64,000 nucleotides of DNA. It comes from Thelonectria olida (taxonomy: Eukaryota > Ascomycota > Sordariomycetes > Hypocreales > Nectriaceae). A model generated the notes under the pieces. The model saw only the letters and a list, made by a program, of their open reading frames with translations. It had not been told where the DNA came from and did no database searches. This document shows positions 22,835-32,737 of this stretch, one piece after another (the first letter of the stretch is position 1; each line of letters opens with the position of its first letter). The stretch is taken from the NCBI GenBank assembly GCA_020736575.1, contig JAGPYM010000064.1, positions 1 through 64,000 on the forward strand, in the 5' to 3' direction. Position numbers and translations under genes: made by a program.

Positions 22835-23888
22835 CCATGTTCCATCAAAGATGCATATCTTGGCACGATGAGCAAGGAAATAGGGTTCTTAGAGCTGCAA
22901 TCCAGTTGGAAATAGGCGATCGCGAACACAGTCTGCCATGACTTCTGTTCTCATCGAGGACGTCGGCAGCCGTCTCCTTTAAGCAGAAGCATTTTAAAAT
23001 ACACCAAAGCAAGAAACTTTCCTTCTGATCCATCTTATTGTTCATATTAACTCATTTAAAGTAGTTACCGCGGTTTAGAATTTATAAAAATAGAAATATA
23101 AATCACTATTATTAATTATAAACCTTGCCACTTCTCCAAGTTCCCAGTTGGAAGAATGTAAAAATTAGATAATAATACTATAAATAATACTAAAGGTAAC
23201 TAGTTATACTATTTTTGGTTCGATTGCAAGTATTTACCCTGAGAATTTTGTCTCTTTTTAAGTCGTAAAACAATATAGCTGGGTATGTGAGGCAAACCTC
23301 AGAACCTTCTGTACTCGAAACGGGGCGCTACTGTAGATTGGTTTACCACGCCTTCTTGTATAGTCTACAGATCTTATTATTCTTACTCTATTCCGTTTTT
23401 TCAGCTTCATTGTGGGCGTAATAAAGTGACCACGGCCGCTGAGGAAATGGAATGATCAGCGGACCTGCTTATACTCTTGGACAAGTCGTGTTGAATAGTG
23501 GCGAAGAAGAGACCAGCAAGCCGGAGGGGATCATCACTTCACGACAGAAATCACTCCAAGTTATATGCCTACCACGGAGACACATTGTTCGCGTGGTGAG
23601 GCTAATATGTACCCATATTCTTGTCTTTAGAGATCTATTATCAATTTAGACAAATTTCGAAAGCTCAAAATCCTTCGCTAGAGCGCCGCACCCCGAAAAC
23701 ATCCGAACGTTATCCTCTGCCACCACAAACGACCGAGGACATTCGCAAAATCTCGAGCTAGGTTTCATAGATTAGGATAAAGTTGTAGGCCACGATTCGC
23801 CATCCTAGCCATCGGACACCGAGAACTGTCCTTTTTCGAGAGTCTTTTTGCAAATGTCTCCTAGACCCTCGTCACACCTTTTCCCATA
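22835..23888. other. Intergenic, AT-rich block 23040-23270 and repeat fragment
   Basis: The 23040-23270 block is very AT-rich with TAATA/ATAAT runs, as in RIP-decayed transposon DNA. At 23489-23528 there is a 39-nt segment repeated at 56643-56681 (see repeat entries). No gene. Confidence 0.6.
23489..23527 (+). repeat. Dispersed repeat, copy 1 (second copy 56643-56681)
   Basis: About 35 of 39 bases identical to 56643-56681 in the same orientation, starting TGTTGAATAGTGGCG. Both copies follow an AT-rich block, so both may be edges of the same decayed element. Confidence 0.6.
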
Positions 23889-25019
23889 GCTACGAGGATT
23901 GTCTCTGTCTCACCCCGAAATTGGGCCGAAATTGGCCCAAGTGCTCAACTTCGATTCTCTCACACTGCTCAAGATAAACTATTGTTTCGGCTAGGTCTCC
24001 TTTATCACAAAGGTCGTCGAAATGAAAGTAATACCTAAGATAAAACGATTGGAAATTTTCGGCTAGAACGTGGGAATGGCGACTAGAGAGAAACAACGAG
24101 CAATCGCGCACTTACTTGGGTCTTTCGCTGGACTTGAGAAGCTCTACCTACGTCTCTATGGATCGTGGATTCTCGACTCAGCGTTTTAGACCGAGATTGT
24201 AGGGCATCGCACGACATTGAGAAGACGCATCTTAGATCAACTCTGTGGTTGTATACAGAGAAGCACGTTCCTGCAAGCCAGGTTCCACCAATTCGGAAGG
24301 AATCCATCCTCCAACCCCCTGAGAATGCCCAATACTGTCTCGGCCTTATTAATGAACCAGCATATTTTGTAAGAACTACTTGACCCAGTGACCCATAAAG
24401 ACTTCCCCGTATATTATAGTCTAAGCATTGCTAATCTGTCCTTCTGTCAGAGGCCCATGCTCCTTCCATTTTCTTTGAAAGCCTGTTTGAGGATCATCCC
24501 CATTCGCGATGGATCTCCTCCGGCGGCTTACAATGGTCGTGGGTATGAGAAGAGATCGGGAACTCGGAGTGTCAGATGGAAGAGAAGGCGGCGCTTGATT
24601 TTGCTACTGATCTAGGAGCCTTATTGAAAGATGTGAGATACCAGGAGCCCTATGCTTTTCGAAGAAGGTTTCGGCTCCAGGAAAAGTTCTGTACCTTTAT
24701 CGAATGGGCTTTTGGCCCTGAAGGCATATCCTCGCTTTGCATCATTGCCGTTGGCGACTTCTCAATCGGATGCGACTATCCCGAAAACCGATTTAGCATC
24801 TATCGCACCGAGGAAGGGGAGTTTGCTATTCTCAACGAAAGAGACGGGAGACGGGATCGGGCCTTGGGAGTTTCTAGAGTCCTGCGCAACTTCGGCTTTA
24901 GTGTCTCCAAGTTTTTAGTGAACTATTGTAAGAGTCGAGGTAACTATACTGTACCAATAGCTTTAACCCTATGCGATCAGCTCTCAGCAGGTAAATATCT
25001 GTTCAAGGATCGCCAGTGA
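23889..25019 (+). pseudogene. F-box/LRR-type protein, broken
   Basis: Plus-strand reading gives leucine-rich phrases typical of fungal F-box proteins: LAQVLNFDSLTLLKI, then VIPKIKRLEIFG, SFAGLEKLYLRLYGSW and GHRTTLRRRI. The end matches the usual terminal block: FIEWAFGPEGISSLCIIAVGD, then NRFSIYR and AILNERDG. In-frame TAG codons interrupt it after NYCFG, EIFG and DSAF, where Gln codons are plausible. Later parts continue in other frames (24165-24383, 24576-25019). The last 444 nt from ATG 24576 are still open (147 codons). Either this is a RIP-decayed F-box gene or the final exon survives as a separate small protein. No F-box motif itself was found upstream. Confidence 0.5.
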
Positions 25020-25520
25020 GACCTGGTGTGCTCAGTTTTCGAACGATCCGCGTCAAAATCCAAATCGCCAAAGGCAACTGGCCTACCACCGGCAATCCAA
25101 GGCAAACTCTTGAAAAGTATCCAGAAACAGGCTGTTACATGGCTTGTGGCAGGGTGGGCTGTCCAGCATATGGATGGCAAAGCCGGTTTACTTGCATTGT
25201 TGCTTACGCAATCACGCTCCTATAGCAAGGCATACTGTAACCACTCACGAACAAACAAGACATACGTCTCACTATTCGCGAAATGCGGAAGACCCGGGTG
25301 AACACCAGCACTGTATCTAGGCCCGACTTATACTTCTAATTGATCTCTTACTCTGTGAAGCATTACTTAGCCAGCGCTGAAATCGGTCCTCACAGAAGCC
25401 CTAGACAGTCGTAGGATCCAAGTTTTAATAACCAGGACTTTTAAACTTGAAACCTGAACTCAACTTCAATCTAGAAGTTGAGGGGGGACTCTTAGTCCTT
25501 GCAACAACCACAGGCAGCTT
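25020..25520. other. Intergenic, nothing recognised
   Basis: Short frames only, between the F-box relic and the LINE remnant. Confidence 0.4.
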
Positions 25521-25750
25521 CTGGAGCTTCCGGGCAAGCAGAGAAGACAACTCTACGACTGATTATAATAGAAATGAGCTGATGTACTTGCCCGAGTCAG
25601 GACGGACATAGTGAGATCGAACGCATGCATGTTCCAAATCAAAGCGGCGCAGCCAGATCAGAGCGATTATAGACAACCGATAGAGACTACTAAACACTTC
25701 CTCCTCCGGTGCCGAACACAGACAGCATATCGTACAGAAATGCCTCGGTA
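25521..25750 (+). mobile_element. LINE (Tad-like) retrotransposon remnant
   Basis: The translated stretch shows the C-terminal region of a fungal LINE polyprotein: a region equivalent to RNase H end and linker, VLARVRTDIVRSNACM, and the degenerate zinc-knuckle-like tail ETTKHFLLRCRTQ (family pattern ET..HFL..C). Five stops interrupt the segment. The sequence onward to about 25930 may be more of the same element. Only this 3' fragment is visible, with no poly(A) tail. Confidence 0.55.
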
Positions 25751-26187
25751 AACTTCTATTCGAAGAAACAGTATTTCCTTCTATGTTGGAGGGAACTCGT
25801 TATCTGACGGCCAAAATGGACCTTAACACGAAAGCATTTTGGGCGGCGATCCGGTCTGCATCAGCCACGGCCACCTTGATGCAAACTAGCCAGGGAAACG
25901 AACTCGGACATGCATCCCCTTCTTCTTAGCCCATTATTCCCAGCTTGACTCAGTCCGATCTTCACACCGTGCCACAGAAAGTAGCCAACGCTTCGACCGC
26001 CAAAAATAGGACACCGAACACTTGGAAGATATCCATCAAACTAGTTGAATAACAATACTATTATACAGAAGTTAGGAGAGAATGGATGAACACGACTAAG
26101 CAAGAAGTGACACATAGTATCAGCTTCAGACGAAGACATAGCGTAGAAAGCACATATTTCTTCGGCTCTTGGGCTAGGCGTTGAGGG

Positions 26188-26216
26188 TGATGATGATGAT
26201 GATGATGATGATGATG
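26188..26216 (+). repeat. (TGA)n microsatellite
   Basis: Nearly ten perfect TGA units, followed by a GT/GC-alternating stretch. It lies 70 bp from the transposon insertion point. Confidence 0.95.
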
Positions 26217-26283
26217 TGGGTGTGCGCGCGTGCGTGCTGCTGTACCATAGTATCAGAAGGCCGTACAGTTTGCTATCCACTTA

Positions 26284-26330
26284 ACGTACATGATAAGCGA
26301 GCGCCCAAAACAAGCGAGCGCCCAATTTTT
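26284..26330 (+). repeat. Left terminal inverted repeat, copy 1
   Basis: Inverse of 28097-28143. Contains the duplicated 14-bp subterminal motif. Confidence 0.95.
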
Positions 26331-26381
26331 CTCCCAACCACCATTTCCTATCTTTCAAGTAAATTTTCTCCGCCACAGATC

Positions 26382-28037
26382 ATGCCATTATCAATTAATG
26401 AGGCAAATATCAATCTTGCCCTTCAAGCCCTTAAGGAAGACCCTCAATTAAGTCCCTATCGCGCTTCAGAGATCTACGAGGTCTCTCATCGTACTCTACG
26501 ACGCCGACGCAATGGCATCCCTTCACGACGCGATACCATCCCTAACTCACGTCGACTATCCGATCTAGAGGAGCAGGTTATTGTTCAGTTCATTCTAGAC
26601 CTGGATTCGCGAGGATTCCCGCCGCGGCTGCGTGGTGTTGAAGAAATGGCCAACCGACTGCTCGCCGACCGCGACGCGTTACCTGTTGGCAAGCGCTGGG
26701 CTTCTAACTTCGTCAAGCGACAACCAGACCTTAAGACGCGTTTCAATCGTAAATATGACTACCAGAGAGCCAAATGCGAAGATCCGACCATTATTCGCAA
26801 TTGGTTCAGGCTCGTGGAGAACATGATCGCGAAATACGGTATCAACCTAGCGGATATCTACAACTTTGACGAGACTGGCTTTATGATGGGCGTTATTGCA
26901 AGCGGAATGGTTGTCACAGGCGCGGAAAGACGTGGAAAGGCAAAATTAGTGCAGCCTGGAAACCGAGAATGGGTTACAGTCATCCAGGCGATCAATGCCG
27001 AAGGCTGGGCGATCGCGCCGTTTATTGTGGTTGCGGGCCAATATCACCTCGCCAGCTGGTATCGAGAAAGCAACCTCCCGGACGATTGGGCTATTGCGAC
27101 GACCCATAATGGCTGGACCGACAATGAGACAGGTCTTGAGTGGCTAAGGCACTTTGACCGACATACCAAGGCCCGATCAACCGGTCGCTATCGTCTTCTG
27201 ATCCTCGATGGGCATGAAAGTCACCACTCGGTTGACTTTGAGAAATATTGCGAAGACAACCGCATCATTACGCTGTGTATGCCGCCTCATTCGTCTCACC
27301 TACTTCAGCCTCTTGATGTCGGGTGCTTTGGACCGCTCAAAAAGGCATATGGCCGAGAAATTGAGCACCTGATCAGGTGCTCGATAACCCATGTTTCCAA
27401 GACCGAGTTCTTCCCAGCCTTTCGTGCCGCCCACGAAGCCGCCATGACAAGGAGTAATATAGAGGGAGGTTTTCGAGGGGCCGGACTTGTTCCCATGAAC
27501 GCAGAAAATGTCATATCAAAGCTTGATGTGCAGCTACGGACTCCAACACCGGCTACGGAGGAGGCCGGCCTCCCCGACCCTTGGGTCTCAAAGACCCCAA
27601 AGACGGTGCTTGAGGCTAGCTCACAATCTGAATACCTCGAAAGACGAGTGAGGCAGCATCAGAGCAGCTCCCCCTCATCAATTCTTGAGGCACTTAAGTC
27701 ACTTTCAAAGGGAACAAAGGCAATAATGCATCAGAATGCCCTATTGAAGTCTGAGAACCAGATGCTTCGACAGGCAAATGAGACTCTTAGCAAGCGGCGT
27801 AGAGCAAAAAGGACCCGGCTACGGAATGGAGGGAAGATGACTGTAGGTGAGGGAAGGGATGAAATTGATCAGAAAGACGTTAATGTGCAGGTGATGGCCG
27901 AACTATCGAGACGTGGTGGTCAGGGGAGGTCGGGGCTGGCGAGGGAAAGGCGGTGTGGAATATGTGGTAAGGCTGATCATAACTCAAGAACATGTCAGAT
28001 TGTTGTTAAGATATCTGCAGAAGAGAATAGCAATTAG
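26382..28037 (+). CDS. Pogo/Fot-type transposase, 551 aa
   Basis: Cut-and-paste transposase of the Tc1-mariner superfamily. The order is an N-terminal psq-type helix-turn-helix (ALQALKEDPQLSPYRASEIY, RTLRRRRNGI), a CENP-B-type second helix-turn-helix (LSDLEEQVIVQFILDLDSRG .. MANRLLADRD .. GKRWASNFVKRQP), and the DDE_1 catalytic core. The three acidic positions are YNFDETGFMMG, LLILDGHESHHS and LLQPLDVGCFGPLK. A coiled-coil-like segment (KSENQMLRQANETL) is followed by a basic patch and a C-terminal zinc knuckle C-x2-C-x4-H-x4-C (CGICGKADHNSRTC). ATG 26382 is chosen because the upstream frame crosses the TIR. All catalytic residues are present, so the enzyme should be active. Confidence 0.95.
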   Translation: MPLSINEANINLALQALKEDPQLSPYRASEIYEVSHRTLRRRRNGIPSRRDTIPNSRRLSDLEEQVIVQFILDLDSRGFPPRLRGVEEMANRLLADRDALPVGKRWASNFVKRQPDLKTRFNRKYDYQRAKCEDPTIIRNWFRLVENMIAKYGINLADIYNFDETGFMMGVIASGMVVTGAERRGKAKLVQPGNREWVTVIQAINAEGWAIAPFIVVAGQYHLASWYRESNLPDDWAIATTHNGWTDNETGLEWLRHFDRHTKARSTGRYRLLILDGHESHHSVDFEKYCEDNRIITLCMPPHSSHLLQPLDVGCFGPLKKAYGREIEHLIRCSITHVSKTEFFPAFRAAHEAAMTRSNIEGGFRGAGLVPMNAENVISKLDVQLRTPTPATEEAGLPDPWVSKTPKTVLEASSQSEYLERRVRQHQSSSPSSILEALKSLSKGTKAIMHQNALLKSENQMLRQANETLSKRRRAKRTRLRNGGKMTVGEGRDEIDQKDVNVQVMAELSRRGGQGRSGLARERRCGICGKADHNSRTCQIVVKISAEENSN

Positions 28038-28039
28038 TT

Positions 28040-28420
28040 TTAATTGATAAGATGCTTTATTGCTTTTTTATAAAAGAATCTATAATATAGGTGGTAAAAA
28101 ATTAGGCGCTCGCTTGTTTTGGGCGCTCGCTTATCATGTACGTTATTCCGCTCTAGGTTCATTCGATTCCTTGCATCATTACAAATCTTATTCAGCTGAT
28201 TTGTACTCTCTGACGTCCCTTCCACGACTTCACAGATTGAAATCCATTTCTGACGTAAATGGGAAGCCTTCCGTTCTAAAGCTTCTATTTCATTCTCCAA
28301 AGCTTCGATTTCTTGTCTTTTATGCTGCCATTTCTGCTCAGACAGCCGATGAAGAAGATGTTCGAGCTCAAACAAGTCCTCAGAATATGTGCTAGACGGT
28401 GACTCAGCTATGGGATCCAT
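28040..28420 (-). pseudogene. Small coiled-coil protein gene with its 3' end displaced by the transposon
   Basis: From ATG 28420 the minus-strand frame encodes an acidic start and a long charged helix (KRQEIEALENEIEALERKAS) with a clear heptad pattern, i.e. a coiled coil. At 28143 the frame runs into the right TIR of the transposon and then reads TIR sequence to a stop at 28040. On the other side of the element (26281 downward) the same strand continues in register: omitting the element and one TA, the frame runs about 8 more codons to a TGA. The native protein would thus be about 100 residues, and the insertion only changes its tail. It starts 153 bp from the pseudokinase gene on the opposite strand. 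Function unknown; the altered protein may still be made. Confidence 0.7.
28097..28143 (-). repeat. Right terminal inverted repeat, copy 1
   Basis: Pairs with 26284-26330. The next two bases (28144-28145) are the TA target duplication. Confidence 0.95.
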
Positions 28421-28573
28421 TTATGTTCGATTGAGAGAAAGGATGTTAAAGGTAGTATTCTATATTTCGCTCGGGCATGAATACCTATATGAAGGTGCCC
28501 CAGTCCGAGTGAACTATACTTTGGGAAAGCAGAATGACCTTGAGAGGTAAGGCATCCTTTTATCTTTGATAAG

Positions 28574-29428
28574 ATGCCGGCTTCGGCCAATAAGGTCCTC
28601 CCGATTTACCTCAATAGGCATCCCGAGACCGACTATTTTCCCGTTGACTCTCCAAAGACGGTCTGGATAGGCCAACGCCGTGATTGGAGGATCCGTCAAT
28701 TAGTCGCCGTGCAGGAACTTGAAGGCAAAGCACTCTCTGAACTTAGTCGTCTCGCCGAGGTCACCCACGACAACATTGCGCAACCTGTCGCCCTCTATCA
28801 CATCAGTGATAGGCTCTATATTGTATACGAATACGTCGACTTGGATCTTTTTGATCTGCTTCCGCTTTCCGAATGGGAGGCTTCCGGTGTTATGAAACAG
28901 GTACGACAAACTTGTTGATCTGATCTCCGCACATTAACACTTCGGATAGGTCATCGGTGCGTTTCAATATTTGAAACAAAACTCGATATCATTTCTGGTC
29001 GATTCAATACGTCTTGATGCGGATGGAGTCGTGAAAATTAGTCAGTACACTTTTCCGAAATGATAGCAAGAGATTAACAACAATTAGTGTTCGATTGGAG
29101 TTATGAGTCCAACGCGGAAACCATTTATCGGGAAGCCAACGAGGAATACCTAATGGTATATCTACAAGAGGTCATGAAGGCTATCGGACATAGCATTTGC
29201 CACTGGTCTTCTGAAGCGGCAGATTTCCTTGCATCGCAGCACCTACCAGAAGAATCTGTATGTATTGCCGCGTCATAGGAGAGAAAACGAAAGAAGAAAA
29301 GAAGAAGAAAACATCGCAGCTAACGTAAGAAGCACCCATTCATCGCAAACTCACCTGGCCAAGCAATCTTGCGAACGGCAGCTCGATTTGCTATCCAAAA
29401 GAAGCTTGTGGTGATGCGAAACAATTAG
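28574..29428 (+). CDS. Small protein-kinase-like protein, probable pseudokinase, 228 aa, four exons
   Basis: Exons 28574-28900, 28950-29040, 29088-29257 and 29330-29428. The introns are 49, 47 and 72 nt, and the last has GCTAAC before its acceptor. All joins are in frame. The sequence follows a kinase fold: LVAVQELEG (position of the ATP Lys strand, here without a clear Lys), a long helix ELSRLAEVTHDNIAQPVALY, hinge IVYEYVDLDL, helix MKQVIGAFQYLKQN, and the strand VVKIMFDWSYES where kinases have the DFG motif. C-terminal HPFIANSP corresponds to subdomain XI. The glycine-rich loop, the HRD catalytic loop and DFG are all missing, so phosphotransfer is unlikely. The closest layout is a STE20/PAK-type C-lobe in reduced form. 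Shares a 153-bp divergent promoter region with the coiled-coil gene. Confidence 0.7.
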
Positions 29429-29945
29429 TAGCTTCGGCATCCCATTGACAACTTTCAACCGACAAATCAATTGCCAGGCTCCTATTATCTAGCAATATAG
29501 AGAACAGTAGTGCATGGTAATCACACCCTTGGATGACTTCAAGACCCATTTCCATCTCATTCGCCCCATTTCAAGTAGATGTGATCGCGTTATGCAATCA
29601 TGGCGACTCTTACAAAGTTGACGTTTCAGTTTACAGTAACTCAGAGTACTGCTTGATTGTATCCCATTCCTCAGGGATCGGCAACGGAGGAGCTGTAGTA
29701 AGCGCGGTTTTGAGCCTCAGAAGTTTTCAACTTTGTCTTATCGGCAGCCTCTAGTGGAAGTCCTCGTTGTGAATGAAAAAAAATCTTTTATTTTTGAAGT
29801 CTTGTATCTCTTCATCAGGAATTCTAGAGTGAATGCGATATCACTTCTCAGCTTCACGGCTCCATCAGAATTGCTTTACAACAGTTGCGATAGTTAAATT
29901 ATACCAAGTCTCCAAGATTGACCGTAGCTCGACATTTTCACCTTC
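29429..29945. other. Intergenic, nothing recognised
   Basis: Between the convergent ends of the pseudokinase and rhodopsin-type genes. Only a short unsupported plus-strand frame near 29533-29754. Confidence 0.5.
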
Positions 29946-31305
29946 TCAATCGAACGGCCAGGATGCGCGTTCATCTACCCTTCTTACTTCTCTGATTGGC
30001 TCACACAATGTACCTGCTAGATGCCTTTTTTTATCCGATGGGACAGTAGTAATAGAGACATTCTCTACGGACAACTCCGTTTTTTTCTGGATGCCGCCTC
30101 GTTGCGATGAAACCCCAGACTTGCCGTCAGAGTAAATTCGAGAATGCGTTGTGAATGTTGTATCTGGATGGATCTCCTCATTTCTCTCCATGGTCCTGGC
30201 TGCTTTCCTCAAAGGGACTGACTCGGAACGCTGATTTGCCGAAGGCTTCGAGTTCGTACTGCCTAATCGTGCTGTTGATGCGAGCGAGCCCAAGATTGGG
30301 GATAGCTTTCTTCGTATGAATGGAAAGACAACAGGCAAGTTCGTAGTCATCACGGCTACAAACGTCTCGCGTACTGCCCAATAGCCTGCCTGTTCCGCAC
30401 CCTTCAAGGGGTTCTTCACTTCAAGTTAGCTGGGCTGTGACTTTGAGTGTGCAAGGAAATCAAAAAGGGTGTTTACTGTCAAGATTAAGACGCATCGCAG
30501 TATCCCTGCAGCCATGACAAATACTCCACCAGAGAACAGAGCGATCAACCCAAGCTTTTTCGTAATTGGTAGCCTCACCAACCAGAACATCGGCACCGGG
30601 ATCGACAACAAAAACGTGTCGGTTAATCCATTGAGGATAACTGTCACAAACAGATTAACCTTGGAGACCGCTGGCTGGCAGTGGTCTAAATCAGTTACGG
30701 TCAGCTTCAAGTGCTTTTCTCTCTCTGGTGAGTTCAATCGTACTTCCTGGATCTGGGTTGATTTGCCAGTTTTTGTGAAATGGTCGACATCCTAACAAAA
30801 TGGAAAGGAGGACAGTGATCCAGGTGGTGAATACCAGCACAAAAGCAACATACACTCGCGATCTGTAGACTGCCAGACCCTCTGTCAACCTCATATAGAA
30901 AGAACACATTGCCGCCTTCAAAGTCCAGAGGAGAGTGATGTAAACAGCCCATCCCGCTACCTGGGTCTTAGAGCCGTTAACTCGCAACGAATATTCTCGA
31001 CTCCCTGGATTTAATGCCTCCCTCTCCTGACTTGACATGCCATTATTGGCCAAGCCATTCCAATAAGCTCCGACCGTGTAAGCAAGTGCTGTTTCTGTAG
31101 AATATAGGAACTACAACGAGAACAAATTAGATCGAGTGGATTAGCGTGCCATGGGTGGTCATCCTACAGCTGCAACAACCATAAAATAGTCATCCAATTT
31201 AAGGTGTCGAATCTCCACAGCATTGATTCGGACATAAGTGCGGAGACCGATAATACCAAGGCCAATGCCCAGCAGCGTAAAGGCTTCTGCGGTAAAGCTA
31301 CCCAT
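29946..31305 (-). CDS. Fungal rhodopsin-domain (Pth11-like) seven-TM protein, 393 aa, four exons
   Basis: Exons 31305-31168, 31110-30744, 30685-30477 and 30413-29946; introns 57, 58 and 63 nt. The joins produce the family's signature sequence: LGIIGLRTYVRINAV and LKLDDYFMVVAA in helices 1-2, then ETALAYTVGAYW, AVYITLLWTLKAAMCSFYMR, LLGCRPFHKNW..NPDPGNHC, NLFVTVILNGLTDTFLLSIP, LGLIALFSGGVFVMAAGI and QAGYWAVRETFVAVMTTNLP. This is the PF20684 fungal rhodopsin-type domain, in which some Pth11-like members act as surface sensors. The C-terminal 110 residues are a cytosolic Ser/Thr/Arg-rich tail. A full set of seven helices is present. Ligand and partners unknown. Confidence 0.9.
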
Positions 31306-32737
31306 CTTGCGTAGAACTCTGTTCGAAAGACCTCTGTTCGAAAGAACTCAAAACCGGAAGGATTGATCACTCAAACGCGATATATGTAGAGGACGAAGGC
31401 GACTAAACAACAAGGTTTTAGGAGAGGCAAGTGATAAATAACCTAGGCCTTAGTAGCAAAATTAGACTCATCAGTATGAGACCTCTGCGCCGATGCTGTA
31501 AGATGAAATAAGAAGAGACGACGCGCTCTGGGGCCTTTTTTGTTTTTACTTCAACAGTCTGAAGCCTCGCTTAAGGACCTCCATCTTTGGCACTTCCTAT
31601 CCTTGCACGGCATGTTTTGGACGGTGCTCCTCCGTTGATGTTTCGGTCGGCCAGAGAATGCCCCATCGGTTAGATAATTTGTCTTTTCATGTCGTTATTC
31701 CTTACTACTGTCAGACGAAACAGGCTAGAGCCTTGGCATGTGACCTAGAAAAGAGGGGAAATGCGGAATCCCGCTCCCTCAAACGGGGAGAGAACATCAT
31801 CAGCATCATCACTTTGAACAGGTCATCAAGAGGACCATTTGATCAATTGAATAGCCTGATTTTAGGCCCCTGATATTACTAATTTTACTTTTATTGAACT
31901 ACCTAACTCGGACCACACACTGACCCCTCGAGAGTCCAACAACTACATTCCAAAGCATACATTTATTCCGTCAATTCTTATCCAATCATTTACAGTAACA
32001 GGGTGCACTGCTTTGCCGTTAAGCCCTATTCTTCCGGCTCTAGTTGAGTTCACTAACCGTCAGATACCTTGTAGCTTGATATCATCAGGATTTTTTTGGT
32101 TGCATGCCCGAGGCTGCTTCTTCACCTGCCAATTCTGCATGCCGTGGATTACGAACTGTGGCCCACAACCTAGGTCCTCACGAGACAATGGAGCTCTTCA
32201 ACATAACACCTGGGATTCAATCATCCATGACGACTGACAATGTCTCACTGCTCATGTCTACACAGTTAACTCAATAGCCTGTGCTTTACGAGAATGCTGG
32301 AGCGGGCCATCTTGGGGGTTCTATCAAGCTGAGCAACGTAGTGGGTAAATGCTCACACAGACTCGGTGGTTTCACAGGTCAACATTTGATACAGTAGCAT
32401 AGACTGTATGTAAAAATTGAAGAATTTTTCTTTCTATACGCTATGGAAGTCCAATAGGGCTCGTCTTACTATTTCCGCTTTGCCGTATCACAGTTCCCAT
32501 CGTCAACCGCCACAACAAATGTCCATGGCTAGAACAGATCGGTTGGGATCTTTCTCCCAGTTTGCTGATTTGAGTCAGGCCAAAGTTTCTGGTCTTTCAG
32601 CTCATTCAGTTTACATGAGACGCAGATATTGCCGTGTCATCAAACGTGGGCAAACCGGAACAGTCGTCAAAGGATCCACCGCCCTCGGGCAAGGGCTGCT
32701 GGATGGTTGCAAAGGAGACGAGAGGGAATATCATTGG
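31306..32737. other. Intergenic, nothing recognised
   Basis: 1.4 kb with no supported frame. The part next to 31305 is the promoter side of the rhodopsin-type gene. Confidence 0.5.

Larger units (their letters stand above)
26284..28143 (+). mobile_element. Pogo/Fot-type DNA transposon, copy 1, apparently intact (1860 bp)
   Basis: Bounded by 47-bp terminal inverted repeats (26284-26330 and 28097-28143, one mismatch) and flanked on both sides by TA, the target duplication of Tc1-mariner elements. The outermost bases are ACGTACATGATAAG. Each TIR contains two direct copies of AAGCGAGCGCCCAA with a 17-bp period, a likely double transposase-binding site. One complete transposase gene fills the interior. 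With matched ends and an uninterrupted frame, the copy looks young and potentially autonomous. Confidence 0.95.

Noticed and set aside
26181..26381. Longer transposase start upstream of 26382
   Set aside because: It would translate the (TGA)n microsatellite and the TIR, which lie outside or at the edge of the element; MPLSIN at 26382 matches the start position of the other copies.
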